NCBI GenBank assembly: GCA_905204635.1 | Contig: CAJLAN010000025.1 | Coordinates: 1 to 13,125, forward strand | Length of the DNA stretch: 13,125 nucleotides | Reading direction: 5' to 3' | From: an uncultured Collinsella sp. | GTDB taxonomy: Bacteria > Actinomycetota > Coriobacteriia > Coriobacteriales > Coriobacteriaceae | In this document: positions 6,748-13,125 of the stretch, in pieces | Layout of the letters: the number at the start of each line of letters is the position of its first letter | Position numbering within the stretch: the first letter of the stretch is position 1 | Notes under the pieces: model-generated | Seen by the model: the letters and a program-made list of their open reading frames with translations, nothing else | Told to the model about the DNA's origin: nothing | Databases searched by the model: none | Translations under genes and position numbers: made by a program

Positions 6748-7752
6748 ATGGCCGCTGTTAAAAAATCGGTATCCGTCAAAGACGTGGCGCGCCTCGCGGG
6801 CGTCTCGGAGCAGACGGTCTCGCGCACCGTGCACGATTCGCCCAGTGTGCGCCCCGAGACCAAGGAACGCGTGCGTGCCGCCATGCGCGAGCTGGGGTAT
6901 CGCCCCAATTTTGCCGGTCGATCGCTGCGCCGTGGCAAGTTTAAGACCGTTGGCGTCGCCATGTTCAACATTACCGGTACCGGCAACCTCGACCGTATGG
7001 AGGGCTTTGCCGCCGCGGCCGACAAACATGGCTATGCCATCACCCTCACTAAAGTAGATGGGCATCCGTATACCCTCGAGAGCGCATCGTCGCGCATGAG
7101 CGCGCTGCCGGTAGACGGCATGGTCGTGATCATGAATCGCATGCCGGCGGACTTTGGCACCTTCGAGCCGCTGCCCGGCATGCAGACGGTGCTCGTTACG
7201 ATGCTGGAGCATCCGCTCTGTTCAACGGTCGATAACGACCAGTTCGATTGCTCGCGCCAGGTGGTCGAGTACTTGCTGGGGCGGGGGCACAAAACCGTGC
7301 ACTTTATCTCGTGTCCCGAGCGCTCGCTTTCGGGTATGCGGCGCGAGGAAGGCTGGCGCGAGACATTGCGCGCGCATGGAATTGAGCCGCCGCGACTCGT
7401 CCGTGGGGATTGGACGGCACAGAGCGGATATGCTGCCGGTCAGGCTCTGGCGGAAGATCCGACCTGTACGGCCATTTATGCTTCCAACGATGCCATGGCA
7501 TACGGCTGCATTCGCGGGCTCGAGTCGTGCGGAAGGCGTGTGCCCGAGGACGTGAGCGTGGTGGGTGTTGATGACAGCCTGGGCGATATCGTGCCCGACC
7601 GTCGCCTGACCACGGTGCGCTTTGACAACAAGCGCGTCGGCATGTGGGCGGTCGACAAGATTGCCGGCGCCGATGGGGGTGCGTCTGGCGTGGAGCACAT
7701 GCTGATCCCCGGTGTGCTTGTAGAGGGCGATACGGTGCGCGATTTGCGTTAG
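6748..7752 (+). CDS. LacI-family transcriptional regulator (intact)
   Basis: A 334-residue LacI/GalR-family regulator, likely repressor of the divergent lacE-lacG2 operon and of itself. The N-terminal helix-turn-helix reads VSVKDVARLAGVSEQTVSRTV (residues 8-28), followed by helix 3 and the hinge YRPNFAGRSLRRG (51-63). The rest is a periplasmic-binding-protein-like effector domain with family motifs such as SNDAMAYG and DVSVVGVDD. E21-Q22 and R26 fall on the recognition-helix positions that set specificity in LacI (Y17, Q18, R22). The paralog at 1823 has R-Q-R there, in keeping with the different operator halves beside each gene. The effector is unknown; a pathway sugar phosphate is a reasonable guess. 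ATG 6748 follows AGAAAGA at 7 nt. No terminator is evident after the stop. Confidence 0.92.
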   Translation: MAAVKKSVSVKDVARLAGVSEQTVSRTVHDSPSVRPETKERVRAAMRELGYRPNFAGRSLRRGKFKTVGVAMFNITGTGNLDRMEGFAAAADKHGYAITLTKVDGHPYTLESASSRMSALPVDGMVVIMNRMPADFGTFEPLPGMQTVLVTMLEHPLCSTVDNDQFDCSRQVVEYLLGRGHKTVHFISCPERSLSGMRREEGWRETLRAHGIEPPRLVRGDWTAQSGYAAGQALAEDPTCTAIYASNDAMAYGCIRGLESCGRRVPEDVSVVGVDDSLGDIVPDRRLTTVRFDNKRVGMWAVDKIAGADGGASGVEHMLIPGVLVEGDTVRDLR

Positions 7753-7783
7753 GGTGCGGCCCTGTTTGGGTTGCCGCTAATTG

Positions 7784-7799
7784 TGTTCGATATTGTTCA
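7784..7799. promoter_or_regulatory. TGTTCGA-type putative operator upstream of lacF
   Basis: TGTTCGATATTGTTCA contains TGTTC repeated 11 bp apart (one helical turn). The first 13 bases are identical to 1496-1508 at lacG1, and 13 of 16 match 9807-9822 at lacA. It lies about 170 nt before the lacF start. Confidence 0.5.
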
Positions 7800-7812
7800 G
7801 ATTGGTTTAAAA

Positions 7813-7841
7813 ACCGTTCACGGGCGAAAAGTGACCGTTCA
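7813..7841. promoter_or_regulatory. Direct repeat ACCGTTCA, lacF upstream region
   Basis: ACCGTTCA occurs at 7813-7820 and 7834-7841, 21 bp apart (two helical turns), followed by the palindrome TTCGAA at 7845-7850. The spacing suits a dimer or tandem binding site. Within the 214-nt gap before lacF I could not fix a clear -10/-35 pair. Confidence 0.4.
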
Positions 7842-7966
7842 TAGTTCGAAATTACGTTTTGAGCTGTTCTTTTTTGTTTGAATGTTATTGTTTCTGTCAT
7901 ACACAACGCAGCGCGTATGCCCGGACGCGATGCTCTCCATTGGTTCATATGTGAAAGGAACGCAAT

Positions 7967-8305
7967 ATGGCAACCAAAGAAGAAATCTCGATGGTTGGAT
8001 TCGAGATCGTCGCATACGCAGGTGACGCCCAGACCGATCTGCTTGCAGCGCTCGATGCTGCTCGCGAGGGTGACTTTGAGAAGGCCGAACAGCTGCACAA
8101 GGATGCCAGCGATGCGCTCATCGGTGCCCACGACACGCAGACCAAACTGCTTTCGCAGGAGGCCGGCGGTGGCGAGATGGAGATGACCTTCATCATGGCT
8201 CACGCTCAGGACACCCTCATGACCACTATGATCCTGGAGAAGCAGACCCGCTTTACCATCGATGCCTACAAGCGCATCGCCGAGCTCGAGGCCAAGCTCG
8301 CCTAA
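7967..8305 (+). CDS. lacF: PTS lactose-type EIIA component
   Basis: Soluble cytoplasmic EIIA of the lactose/cellobiose PTS family, 112 residues (family about 100-115). It would carry phosphate from HPr to C495 of LacE. The family motif appears as MAHAQDTLM with phosphorylated H79 and metal-binding D82, at the spacing of H78 and D81 in Lactococcus LacF. The protein is a predicted three-helix bundle that forms trimers in the family. AAAGGA 8 nt before ATG 7967 is a good ribosome site. Unlike in the lactococcal lac operon, it is a single-gene unit, split from lacE by lacI2 and closed by its own terminator. No second EIIA is present in the window, so it most likely serves LacE. Confidence 0.94.
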   Translation: MATKEEISMVGFEIVAYAGDAQTDLLAALDAAREGDFEKAEQLHKDASDALIGAHDTQTKLLSQEAGGGEMEMTFIMAHAQDTLMTTMILEKQTRFTIDAYKRIAELEAKLA

Positions 8306-8335
8306 CGAGCCCTCACAACCAAGTCCCCTTCCAAA

Positions 8336-8366
8336 AGCTCTGCCGCTACCCGCGGCAGGGCTTTTT
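8336..8366 (+). terminator. Rho-independent terminator of lacF
   Basis: AGCTCTGCCGC (8336-8346) pairs with GCGGCAGGGCT (8352-8362) through 11 bp with one G-U wobble and a 5-nt loop, followed by TTTTT. It starts 30 nt after the lacF stop. Confidence 0.9.
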
Positions 8367-8379
8367 CTGTCCTCCTCCA

Positions 8380-8446
8380 AGTTGCGGTGAAATAGGGACT
8401 GAATAGGGGCCGGCGGGCGCAAAACAATCCCTATTCCACCGCAACT
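8380..8446. repeat. Palindromic repeat, AGTTGCGGTGAAATAGGGA family
   Basis: A 19-nt arm at 8380-8398 pairs with 8428-8446 (one A-C mismatch) around a 29-nt GC-rich loop. It lies just after the lacF terminator and has no U-run, so it is not a second terminator. Size and layout resemble the other intergenic palindromes here although the arm sequence differs. Confidence 0.7.
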
Positions 8447-8456
8447 CATCCCGAGA

Positions 8457-8497
8457 TAGTCATTGGGGACGTTCTTAAACGACTGGTCATTGGGGAC
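8457..8497. repeat. GGGGACGTTCTT repeat element, partial copy
   Basis: Positions 8457-8491 (35 nt, TAGTCATTGGGGAC at the start) match the reverse complement of 13055-13089 at 34 of 35 positions. The phrase GTCATTGGGGAC occurs twice, at 8459-8470 and 8486-8497. GGGGAC-type ends of this kind are known from REP elements associated with IS200-like (RAYT) transposases; that link is inferred. Confidence 0.65.
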
Positions 8498-8590
8498 AGT
8501 CTTGGTGCGCTCCGTTCGTCCTCCCGTTCGATTTTTGCTCGGTGGGTATACTTCCATCCGCAATACAGGCCGGAATGAGGAGGTATCCAA

Positions 8591-9622
8591 ATGCCGGACA
8601 ACGGATTGATTCAAAAGAAAGATGCGCACGAGATGGCTCATGGGCGTCCTGTCCAGATAACCGAGCACACGGCGGTAACCGAGCTGCAGCCCAGTCTGTC
8701 CGATGTCGTGTGCGCAAACAAAAAGCTGCAGATTGGCTTTATCGTTGCGCTCGTGGTCCTGGCGCTGCTGTCGGGCTTTGTAGCTCGTCCGCATTTCGCC
8801 GATACCAAAACTTGGGACTCCACCATCGAGGTCATCGACCAAAAGAAGGGTAACGTACTGGCGCTCACGACCTCGTGCGTGGCGCTGTCTGCGGGCATTA
8901 CCGCGCTGCCGGGTGATACGGGAACGCCGGTTGCCGAGCAGCTCGCGCAGCTTTCAGGCAACCTTGGTATCGTGCTTGCCGTGCTCTACCTCGAGAAATA
9001 CCTGCTAACCATTTTGTGGTCGGTTGGCCTGGGCATCTTAATCCCGTTTGCGTTGGTGCTCTTTGCGGTGTCGCTCGGCATTCACGGGCGCTGGAGCACG
9101 AGCGCTGTCCTGCGCCGTGTGGCGACACGCGTGCTGGTAGTTGCCGTGATCGGCATGGCGTTGGTGCCTGCAAGCGTTTGGGTGTCGCAGAAGGTCGATG
9201 AAACGTATCGCGTAAGTATTGAGCAAGCTGAGCAAAAGGCTGCGGACGCTGCGGACGCGGCCGACACCACGGACAAGTCAGCCGAGACCAGCTCAAAATC
9301 GAACAAGAAAAAATCCGAGGCCACGGAGTCCAAAAACGTGCTCGAGCAGTTGACTGATGGGGCCTCGAGCCTTGTTACGTCGGTGACCAGCGGTGCCAAG
9401 CAGATGACCGACGAGATCGTGCAGCAGGTGACCGACCTCATCGAAGGCGTCATCGTGATGATCGTAACCTCGTGCGTGATTCCTCTACTGGTGCTCGTGG
9501 CGTTTCTGTGGCTGGGACACACGCTGTTGGGGATTGATATTTCCGGTCCGGCGAACTATTTGACGGGCCGCTTTCTGAGTGCCCCGTCCAAGCGCGCCAA
9601 AAAGGGTGGGCAGTTCGAGTAG
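8591..9622 (+). CDS. Multi-pass membrane protein of unknown function
   Basis: I do not recognise a family. The 343-residue product has a hydrophilic start (1-45), a membrane helix at about 46-65, a weakly hydrophobic stretch at 88-106, a long hydrophobic block at 123-162 (probably two helices around LEKY), a helix at 180-198 and a last one at 284-309. Between the last two lies a soluble domain (199-283) with an Ala-Asp-rich, then Lys-Ser-rich stretch (214-245) and an amphipathic segment (250-283). The C-terminus is basic (SKRAKKGG). AGGAGG 7 nt before ATG 8591 is a near-ideal ribosome site; TATACT at 8547-8552 could be a -10 box. It has its own terminator and no tie to the lac genes other than position. 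Confidence 0.85.
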   Translation: MPDNGLIQKKDAHEMAHGRPVQITEHTAVTELQPSLSDVVCANKKLQIGFIVALVVLALLSGFVARPHFADTKTWDSTIEVIDQKKGNVLALTTSCVALSAGITALPGDTGTPVAEQLAQLSGNLGIVLAVLYLEKYLLTILWSVGLGILIPFALVLFAVSLGIHGRWSTSAVLRRVATRVLVVAVIGMALVPASVWVSQKVDETYRVSIEQAEQKAADAADAADTTDKSAETSSKSNKKKSEATESKNVLEQLTDGASSLVTSVTSGAKQMTDEIVQQVTDLIEGVIVMIVTSCVIPLLVLVAFLWLGHTLLGIDISGPANYLTGRFLSAPSKRAKKGGQFE

Positions 9623-9659
9623 CTAAAACAGCTGTATATACCAGGGCATACCGCCGAAA

Positions 9660-9691
9660 GGCGGCCGAGATGCGTTCTCGGCCGCCTTTTT
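9660..9691 (+). terminator. Rho-independent terminator after the membrane protein gene
   Basis: A perfect 11-bp stem (GGCGGCCGAGA at 9660-9670, TCTCGGCCGCC at 9676-9686) with a 5-nt loop is followed by TTTTTG. It begins 38 nt after the stop and separates this gene from the lacAB unit. Confidence 0.92.
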
Positions 9692-9762
9692 GTTTGTTGA
9701 ATACGCGGTAAGCCGGGCCTTTCCCGAGTCCAAACGGTCGCCAATCATCCATGAACGGTATT

Positions 9763-9778
9763 TGTTCAAAAAAGAACA
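9763..9778. promoter_or_regulatory. TGTTC-N6-GAACA palindrome upstream of lacA
   Basis: TGTTCAAAAAAGAACA is a perfect palindrome of two 5-bp arms. It shares the TGTTC half with the neighbouring site at 9807 and with those at lacG1 and lacF. It lies 153 nt before the lacA start in an AT-rich, gene-free stretch (9692-9930). Confidence 0.45.
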
Positions 9779-9806
9779 GAGATAAACAAATAGTTGTTGC
9801 AGTTGA

Positions 9807-9836
9807 TGTTCGAATGTGTTCAAATAAACACGAACA
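9807..9836. promoter_or_regulatory. TGTTCGA-type putative operator upstream of lacA
   Basis: The 16-mer TGTTCGAATGTGTTCA (9807-9822) is followed by AATAAACACGAACA, so the 30-nt block begins TGTTCG and ends CGAACA. Its first half resembles the lacF and lacG1 motifs. Repeated TGTTYN-type sequences are typical targets of DeoR-family sugar regulators such as lactococcal LacR; no such gene is in the window. No clear promoter could be fixed around it. Confidence 0.55.
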
Positions 9837-9930
9837 GTGAAGAACCGCACATTCAGATGCCCGGACCTGAACGCGATTCAACACTTCCAAACAGAAACTA
9901 CGCACCTGCGTATCTCTCAAGGAGGATGTC

Positions 9931-10359
9931 ATGAGGGTTGTAATCGCTTCCGATGCCGACGGTATGTCGATGAAGGAGTCCATCAAGGAGATGCTCATCG
10001 CCGACGGTCACGAGGTCGTCGACTATTCCGAGACCCCTGCCGCGGACTTTGTCGATTCCGCGACCGCCGTTGCCAAGGACCTGCTGGAGCACAAGGATTC
10101 CCAGGGCTTCGCATTCGATAAGTACGGCGTCGGCTCCTATATGGCCGCCGTCAAGATCAAGGGCATGGTCGTCGCCAACATTTCCGACGAGCGTTCCGCC
10201 TACATGACCCGCGAGCACAACGGCTCGCGCATGGTCACCATGGGCCCGGGCGTTGTGGGCACCGAGGTCGCCAAGAAGATCGCCCGCGAGTTCCTGCGTG
10301 CACAGTACGCCGGCGGCCGTCACCAGATCCGTGTCGACATGCTCAACAAGATGGCCTAA
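9931..10359 (+). CDS. lacA: Galactose-6-phosphate isomerase subunit LacA
   Basis: Smaller subunit of the cytosolic LacAB isomerase that converts galactose-6-phosphate to tagatose-6-phosphate. The 142-residue product has the RpiB/LacAB fold pattern: IASDADG at the N-terminus, DFVDSATAVAKD (39-50), KIKGMVVANISDERSAYMTR (75-94) and the LacA C-terminus GGRHQIRVDMLNKM (128-141). As expected for LacA, the Cys-Gly-Thr-Gly of LacB is absent; FDKYGVGSY stands there. Length matches lactococcal LacA (about 141). AGGAGG lies 5 nt before ATG 9931. It is first in a run with lacB 63 nt downstream. The upstream region carries TGTTC-type palindromes. Confidence 0.96.
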   Translation: MRVVIASDADGMSMKESIKEMLIADGHEVVDYSETPAADFVDSATAVAKDLLEHKDSQGFAFDKYGVGSYMAAVKIKGMVVANISDERSAYMTREHNGSRMVTMGPGVVGTEVAKKIAREFLRAQYAGGRHQIRVDMLNKMA

Positions 10360-10422
10360 CGAGAGCCACCGAGAACTCGAACTTCTACCTCAACTTGTGA
10401 ATTCAGACGAAAGGACGTTCTG

Positions 10423-10947
10423 ATGAAGAAGACCATCGCAATCGGTTGCGACCATATCGTTACGGACGAGAAGATCTATCTGGCCGACCGCCTGGAGCAG
10501 GCTGGTTACAAGGTGCTCGACTGCGGCACCTACAGCCACACCCGTACGCACTATCCCATCTACGGTAAGGCCGTGGGCGAGGCTGTTGCCAGCGGCAAGG
10601 CCGACTTTGGCGTGGCCCTGTGCGGCACCGGCATCGGCATCACCAACGCCGTCAACAAGGTTCCCGGCGCCCGCTGCGCCCTGGTCCGCGACATGACCTC
10701 TGCCCTGTATGCCCGTCGCGAGCTCAACGCCAACATCGTGGGCTTTGGCGGCAAGATCACCGGCGAGTTCCTGATGGCCGATATCATGCTTGCCTTCCTG
10801 GAGGAGCCCTACGAGAAGACTCCCGAGCACGATGCCCTGATCGCCAAGATCGATGCCTGCAACAAGGCCGACGCCGAGGCTCAGGCCGACCCGCACTTCT
10901 TTGACGAGTTCCTCGAGAAGTGGGACCGCGGCGAATACCACGATTAG
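10423..10947 (+). CDS. lacB: Galactose-6-phosphate isomerase subunit LacB
   Basis: Partner subunit of LacA, 174 residues (usual about 171). It keeps the RpiB-family features: IAIGCDH at 5-11, RTHYPIYGK at 41-49, and the active-site loop LCGTGIGI with C67. [21 protein letters not shown] (78-98) is followed by ANIVGFGG, and the typical LacB end is [19 protein letters not shown] with 7 nt to ATG 10423 is a fair ribosome site. It is likely cotranscribed with lacA. The 119 nt after its stop hold a weak hairpin before lacX. Confidence 0.97.
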   Translation: MKKTIAIGCDHIVTDEKIYLADRLEQAGYKVLDCGTYSHTRTHYPIYGKAVGEAVASGKADFGVALCGTGIGITNAVNKVPGARCALVRDMTSALYARRELNANIVGFGGKITGEFLMADIMLAFLEEPYEKTPEHDALIAKIDACNKADAEAQADPHFFDEFLEKWDRGEYHD

Positions 10948-10980
10948 CGGGTATCCGGCGTAATTAACTAGTCCGTTGAC

Positions 10981-11018
10981 GGCTCGCGTTTCTGTGAGGG
11001 GGCGCGGGCCGGTTTTCT
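10981..11018 (+). terminator. Weak terminator or attenuator between lacB and lacX
   Basis: GGCTCGCG (10981-10988) pairs with CGCGGGCC (11003-11010) through 8 bp including one G-U pair, followed by GGTTTTCTAT. The short stem and broken U-run suggest partial termination, which would lower lacX-lacC expression relative to lacAB. Confidence 0.4.
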
Positions 11019-11066
11019 ATCAGCCCTATTGACTTGGCGGGCTGTCGTAAGAAAGGGAAGGCTCCT

Positions 11067-11948
11067 ATGGAGTTTGTTCTTGATAACGGTTCTATCCGCG
11101 TGGCACTGAGCACGGCGGGCGGGTCGTTCACTTCTATTACGGCCAACGGCCGTGAGTACCTGTGGCAGGGCGACCCGGCGGTGTGGTCGGGCCAGGCACC
11201 CATTTGTTTCCCGATCTGCGGCGGCCTTCGAGATGGTCACGCAATGACCATGGGCGGCCGCGAGGTAAAGCTCGCCCGCCACGGCTTTGCGCGCAAACAG
11301 GAGTGGAAGCTCGAGGAACAGAGCGACAACATGGTTGCGCTGAGCCTAAGCTCTACCGACCATGCCGAGTTGCTCGAGCAGTACCCGTATCCGTTTAAGA
11401 TCGTTGCTCGTTACACGATTGATTCGGAAAAGGTGGCCGTGTCGTACGAGGTGACCAATGAGGGCACCGAGGACATGCCGTTCTTTGTGGGCGGTCACCC
11501 CGGCTTTAAGTGTCCGCTCGACGAGGGCGAGTCCTACGACGACTATGAACTTCGTTTCGATCAGCGTGAAGCGACCGAGCTTTGCACCGCTGTTCCCTCC
11601 ACAGGCCTGATCGATGTCGAGCACCGTAGCAAGAACCCGATGGTCGGCCACGATCTGCCGCTTACCCATGAGCTCTTCGACTTCGCCGAGACCATCTTTG
11701 ATGTGCTCGAGAGCCACGTGGTTACGCTGACCAAGAAAACCGAGGACAAGGGCGTGCGCCTGACGTTCTCCGATATGCCGTACCTGATTGTGTGGAGCAA
11801 GCCCGAGGGCGACTTTGTGGCTGTTGAACCGTGGGGTGGTCTGTCCACCTGCTCCGACGAGGACGATATTCTGGAGCACAAGCGTGGCTGCCTGGTTGCC
11901 AAGCCGGGGGAGGCCGTCACCCGCGGCTTTGAGATCGAGATCCTTTAA
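11067..11948 (+). CDS. lacX: Aldose 1-epimerase (galactose mutarotase) family protein, LacX type
   Basis: Member of the aldose 1-epimerase superfamily, 293 residues, close in pattern to LacX of lactococcal lac operons (YLWQGDPAVWSGQAPICFPICGGLRDG at 31-57). Candidate catalytic residues are H72 (ARHGFARK), H144 (GGHPGF) and E254 (VEPWGG), as in galactose mutarotases. It probably interconverts alpha and beta anomers of galactose or a phosphorylated sugar. In Gram-positive lac operons the role of LacX is not well defined. I chose ATG 11067 because AGGGAAGG lies 5 nt before it; an in-frame TTG at 11034 lacks a ribosome site. It stands between lacAB and lacC, 56 nt before lacC. Confidence 0.88.
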   Translation: MEFVLDNGSIRVALSTAGGSFTSITANGREYLWQGDPAVWSGQAPICFPICGGLRDGHAMTMGGREVKLARHGFARKQEWKLEEQSDNMVALSLSSTDHAELLEQYPYPFKIVARYTIDSEKVAVSYEVTNEGTEDMPFFVGGHPGFKCPLDEGESYDDYELRFDQREATELCTAVPSTGLIDVEHRSKNPMVGHDLPLTHELFDFAETIFDVLESHVVTLTKKTEDKGVRLTFSDMPYLIVWSKPEGDFVAVEPWGGLSTCSDEDDILEHKRGCLVAKPGEAVTRGFEIEIL

Positions 11949-12004
11949 CGAGCTATCGTATGTTTGGGGCCGCGCGTGTCGTGCCCCGGAAACAGGAGTT
12001 CAAT

Positions 12005-12940
12005 ATGATTCTGACCGTTACCATGAACCCGTCGATTGATACGCGCTATCAGCTCGACAAGTTGATCATCGACGACGTGAACCGTGTGACGCCCGAAAAG
12101 ACTGCTGGCGGCAAGGGCCTCAACGTGAGCCGTGTGCTGCTGCAGCTGGGCGACGACGTGCTCGCGACCGGTCTGCTCGGCGGCCACATGGGCGCCTATA
12201 TGGCCGAGCTTATGGATGTTGATGGCGTCAAGAACGACTTTGTGCCCATTGCCGGCGAGACGCGCATCTGCCTGAATATTCTGCACGAGGGTAATCAGAC
12301 CGAGCTGTTAGAGAGCGGCCCGCAGATTGCCCCGGCCGAGCTCGAGGCCTTTACGGCCAAGTTCGCCGAGCTTGCAGCGAAGGCGGACGTTGTGACGCTT
12401 TCGGGCTCGCTGCCGCGTGGCGTCGATGCCGGCTACTATGCCGAGCTCGTCAAGATCGCCGAGGAGGCGGGCGCCAAGGTGTTGCTCGACACCTCGGGTG
12501 CATCGCTGGAGGCCGCGCTGGAGTCCGACGCTAAGCCTGAGCTCGTAAAGCCCAATCTGACCGAGATTAACGGCCTGCTGGGTACGTCCTTTACGACCGA
12601 TGATGTCGATGCCCTACGCGAGGCGCTTGCCGCCGATGGCCGCTTTGCCGGTATCCCCTGGGTTGTCGTTTCGATGGGCGCTGCCGGTTCGGTGGGCTTC
12701 CATGAGGGTCGCGCGTTCCACGCCAAGACGCCCGCGATTGCGGCTGTGAACGCGACGGGTTCCGGCGACTCGACCATCGCCGGCTTTGCGCATGCCATCG
12801 CTGCCGGTGCCGACGACGTCACGGTGCTCAAGACCGCCAATACCTGCGGCAAGCTCAACGCCATGGATCCCAAGACCGGCCACCTGGTCATGGATCGCTG
12901 GGACGAGGTCTACAATAGCGTTGAGGTCGTAGAGTTGTAG
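12005..12940 (+). CDS. lacC: Tagatose-6-phosphate kinase, PfkB family
   Basis: Cytosolic kinase that would phosphorylate tagatose-6-phosphate to tagatose-1,6-bisphosphate with ATP. The 311-residue product (lactococcal LacC 310) opens MILTVTMNPSID and has PfkB signatures GGKGLNVSRVL (35-45), SGSLPRGV (133-140), KPNLTE (182-187) and NATGSGDSTIAG (249-260), with D255 as catalytic base and the GSGD anion hole. 1-Phosphofructokinase is the nearest alternative, but the overall pattern and the lacAB context favour LacC. I chose ATG 12005 for the AGGAG 7 nt upstream over a start at 11960 without one. The short GGGGC/GCCCC hairpin before it (about 11976-11998) may modulate translation. LacD, which usually follows LacC, is absent. 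Confidence 0.92.
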   Translation: MILTVTMNPSIDTRYQLDKLIIDDVNRVTPEKTAGGKGLNVSRVLLQLGDDVLATGLLGGHMGAYMAELMDVDGVKNDFVPIAGETRICLNILHEGNQTELLESGPQIAPAELEAFTAKFAELAAKADVVTLSGSLPRGVDAGYYAELVKIAEEAGAKVLLDTSGASLEAALESDAKPELVKPNLTEINGLLGTSFTTDDVDALREALAADGRFAGIPWVVVSMGAAGSVGFHEGRAFHAKTPAIAAVNATGSGDSTIAGFAHAIAAGADDVTVLKTANTCGKLNAMDPKTGHLVMDRWDEVYNSVEVVEL

Positions 12941-12962
12941 CGGTTGCGACTCCTAATAGAAT

Positions 12963-13026
12963 GAGCGTGGATAATCTCCCGCTTTTGGTGCCCATACGAG
13001 CTCAAAGTGGGAGATTTTCCACGCTC
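12963..13026. repeat. Palindromic repeat, GAGCGTGGATAATCTCCC family
   Basis: An 18-nt arm at 12963-12980 pairs with 13009-13026 at 17 of 18 positions around a 28-nt loop. It starts 23 nt after the lacC stop. No U-run follows, so a simple terminator is doubtful, though it may end or protect the lacC transcript. Confidence 0.7.
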
Positions 13027-13041
13027 GAGTCATTAGTCGTC

Positions 13042-13081
13042 GGGGACGTTCTTTAATGACTAGTCGTTTAAGAACGTCCCC
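13042..13081. repeat. GGGGACGTTCTT palindrome, full copy
   Basis: A 40-nt near-perfect palindrome: GGGGACGTTCTT (13042-13053) pairs with AAGAACGTCCCC (13070-13081), and the centre holds the palindrome GACTAGTC (13058-13065). The reverse strand of 13055-13089 matches 8457-8491 at 34 of 35 positions, marking a dispersed repeat. After it, to 13125, I see no gene or signal. Confidence 0.75.
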
Positions 13082-13125
13082 AATGACTACACTCAAAAAC
13101 GGCGCCCGTCGGCGATGTTGCCGGC

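Noticed and set aside
1..13125. CRISPR arrays, tRNA or rRNA genes, transposases, phage or defence genes.
   Set aside because: No regularly spaced repeats, tRNA-like cloverleaf or matching protein motifs were seen on either strand.

Overview
The window looks like chromosomal DNA of a high-GC actinomycete of the Coriobacteriia, most likely Collinsella or a close relative. This is inferred from the high GC, the codon use, clear Shine-Dalgarno sites, lac/tagatose-6-phosphate genes like those of Gram-positive bacteria, and long palindromic intergenic repeats. No marker gene fixes the species. Nearly every gene belongs to one task: uptake of lactose by a phosphotransferase system (PTS) and breakdown of the galactose-6-phosphate half through tagatose-6-phosphate.

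Layout. (1) 30-1472 (-): a 6-phospho-beta-galactosidase (lacG-type copy 1), divergent from (2) 1823-2841 (+), a LacI-family regulator whose helix-turn-helix is broken by an apparent 10-nt deletion. (3) 2842-3108: two tandem hairpin repeats and the terminator of the next, convergent unit. (4) 6390-3109 (-): lacE (lactose EIICB) followed by a second lacG, a two-gene operon. (5) 6748-7752 (+): a second, intact LacI-family regulator, divergent from lacE. (6) 7967-8305 (+): lacF (lactose EIIA), alone, with its own terminator. (7) 8591-9622 (+): an unrecognised multi-pass membrane protein. (8) 9931-12940 (+): lacA, lacB, a lacX-type mutarotase-like gene and lacC. (9) 12941-13125: two further palindromic elements.

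How the parts work together. LacF and LacE would import lactose as lactose-6-phosphate. Either LacG would split it to glucose and galactose-6-phosphate. LacAB would isomerise the latter to tagatose-6-phosphate, and LacC would phosphorylate that to tagatose-1,6-bisphosphate. The aldolase LacD is not in the window. LacX may interconvert sugar anomers.

Regulation appears layered. Each LacI gene sits with its own variant of a 14-bp TGNNNNCGNNNNCA palindrome (TGAGCACGTKAACA at lacI1/lacG1, TRGCAACGTYAACA at lacE/lacI2). A separate TGTTCGA-type motif recurs upstream of lacG1, lacF and lacA, pointing to a third regulator not encoded here. I found no convincing unknown defence or mobile system. The strongest oddities are the broken regulator, the paired regulator/glycosidase modules, the shared operator code and the set of palindromic repeats.
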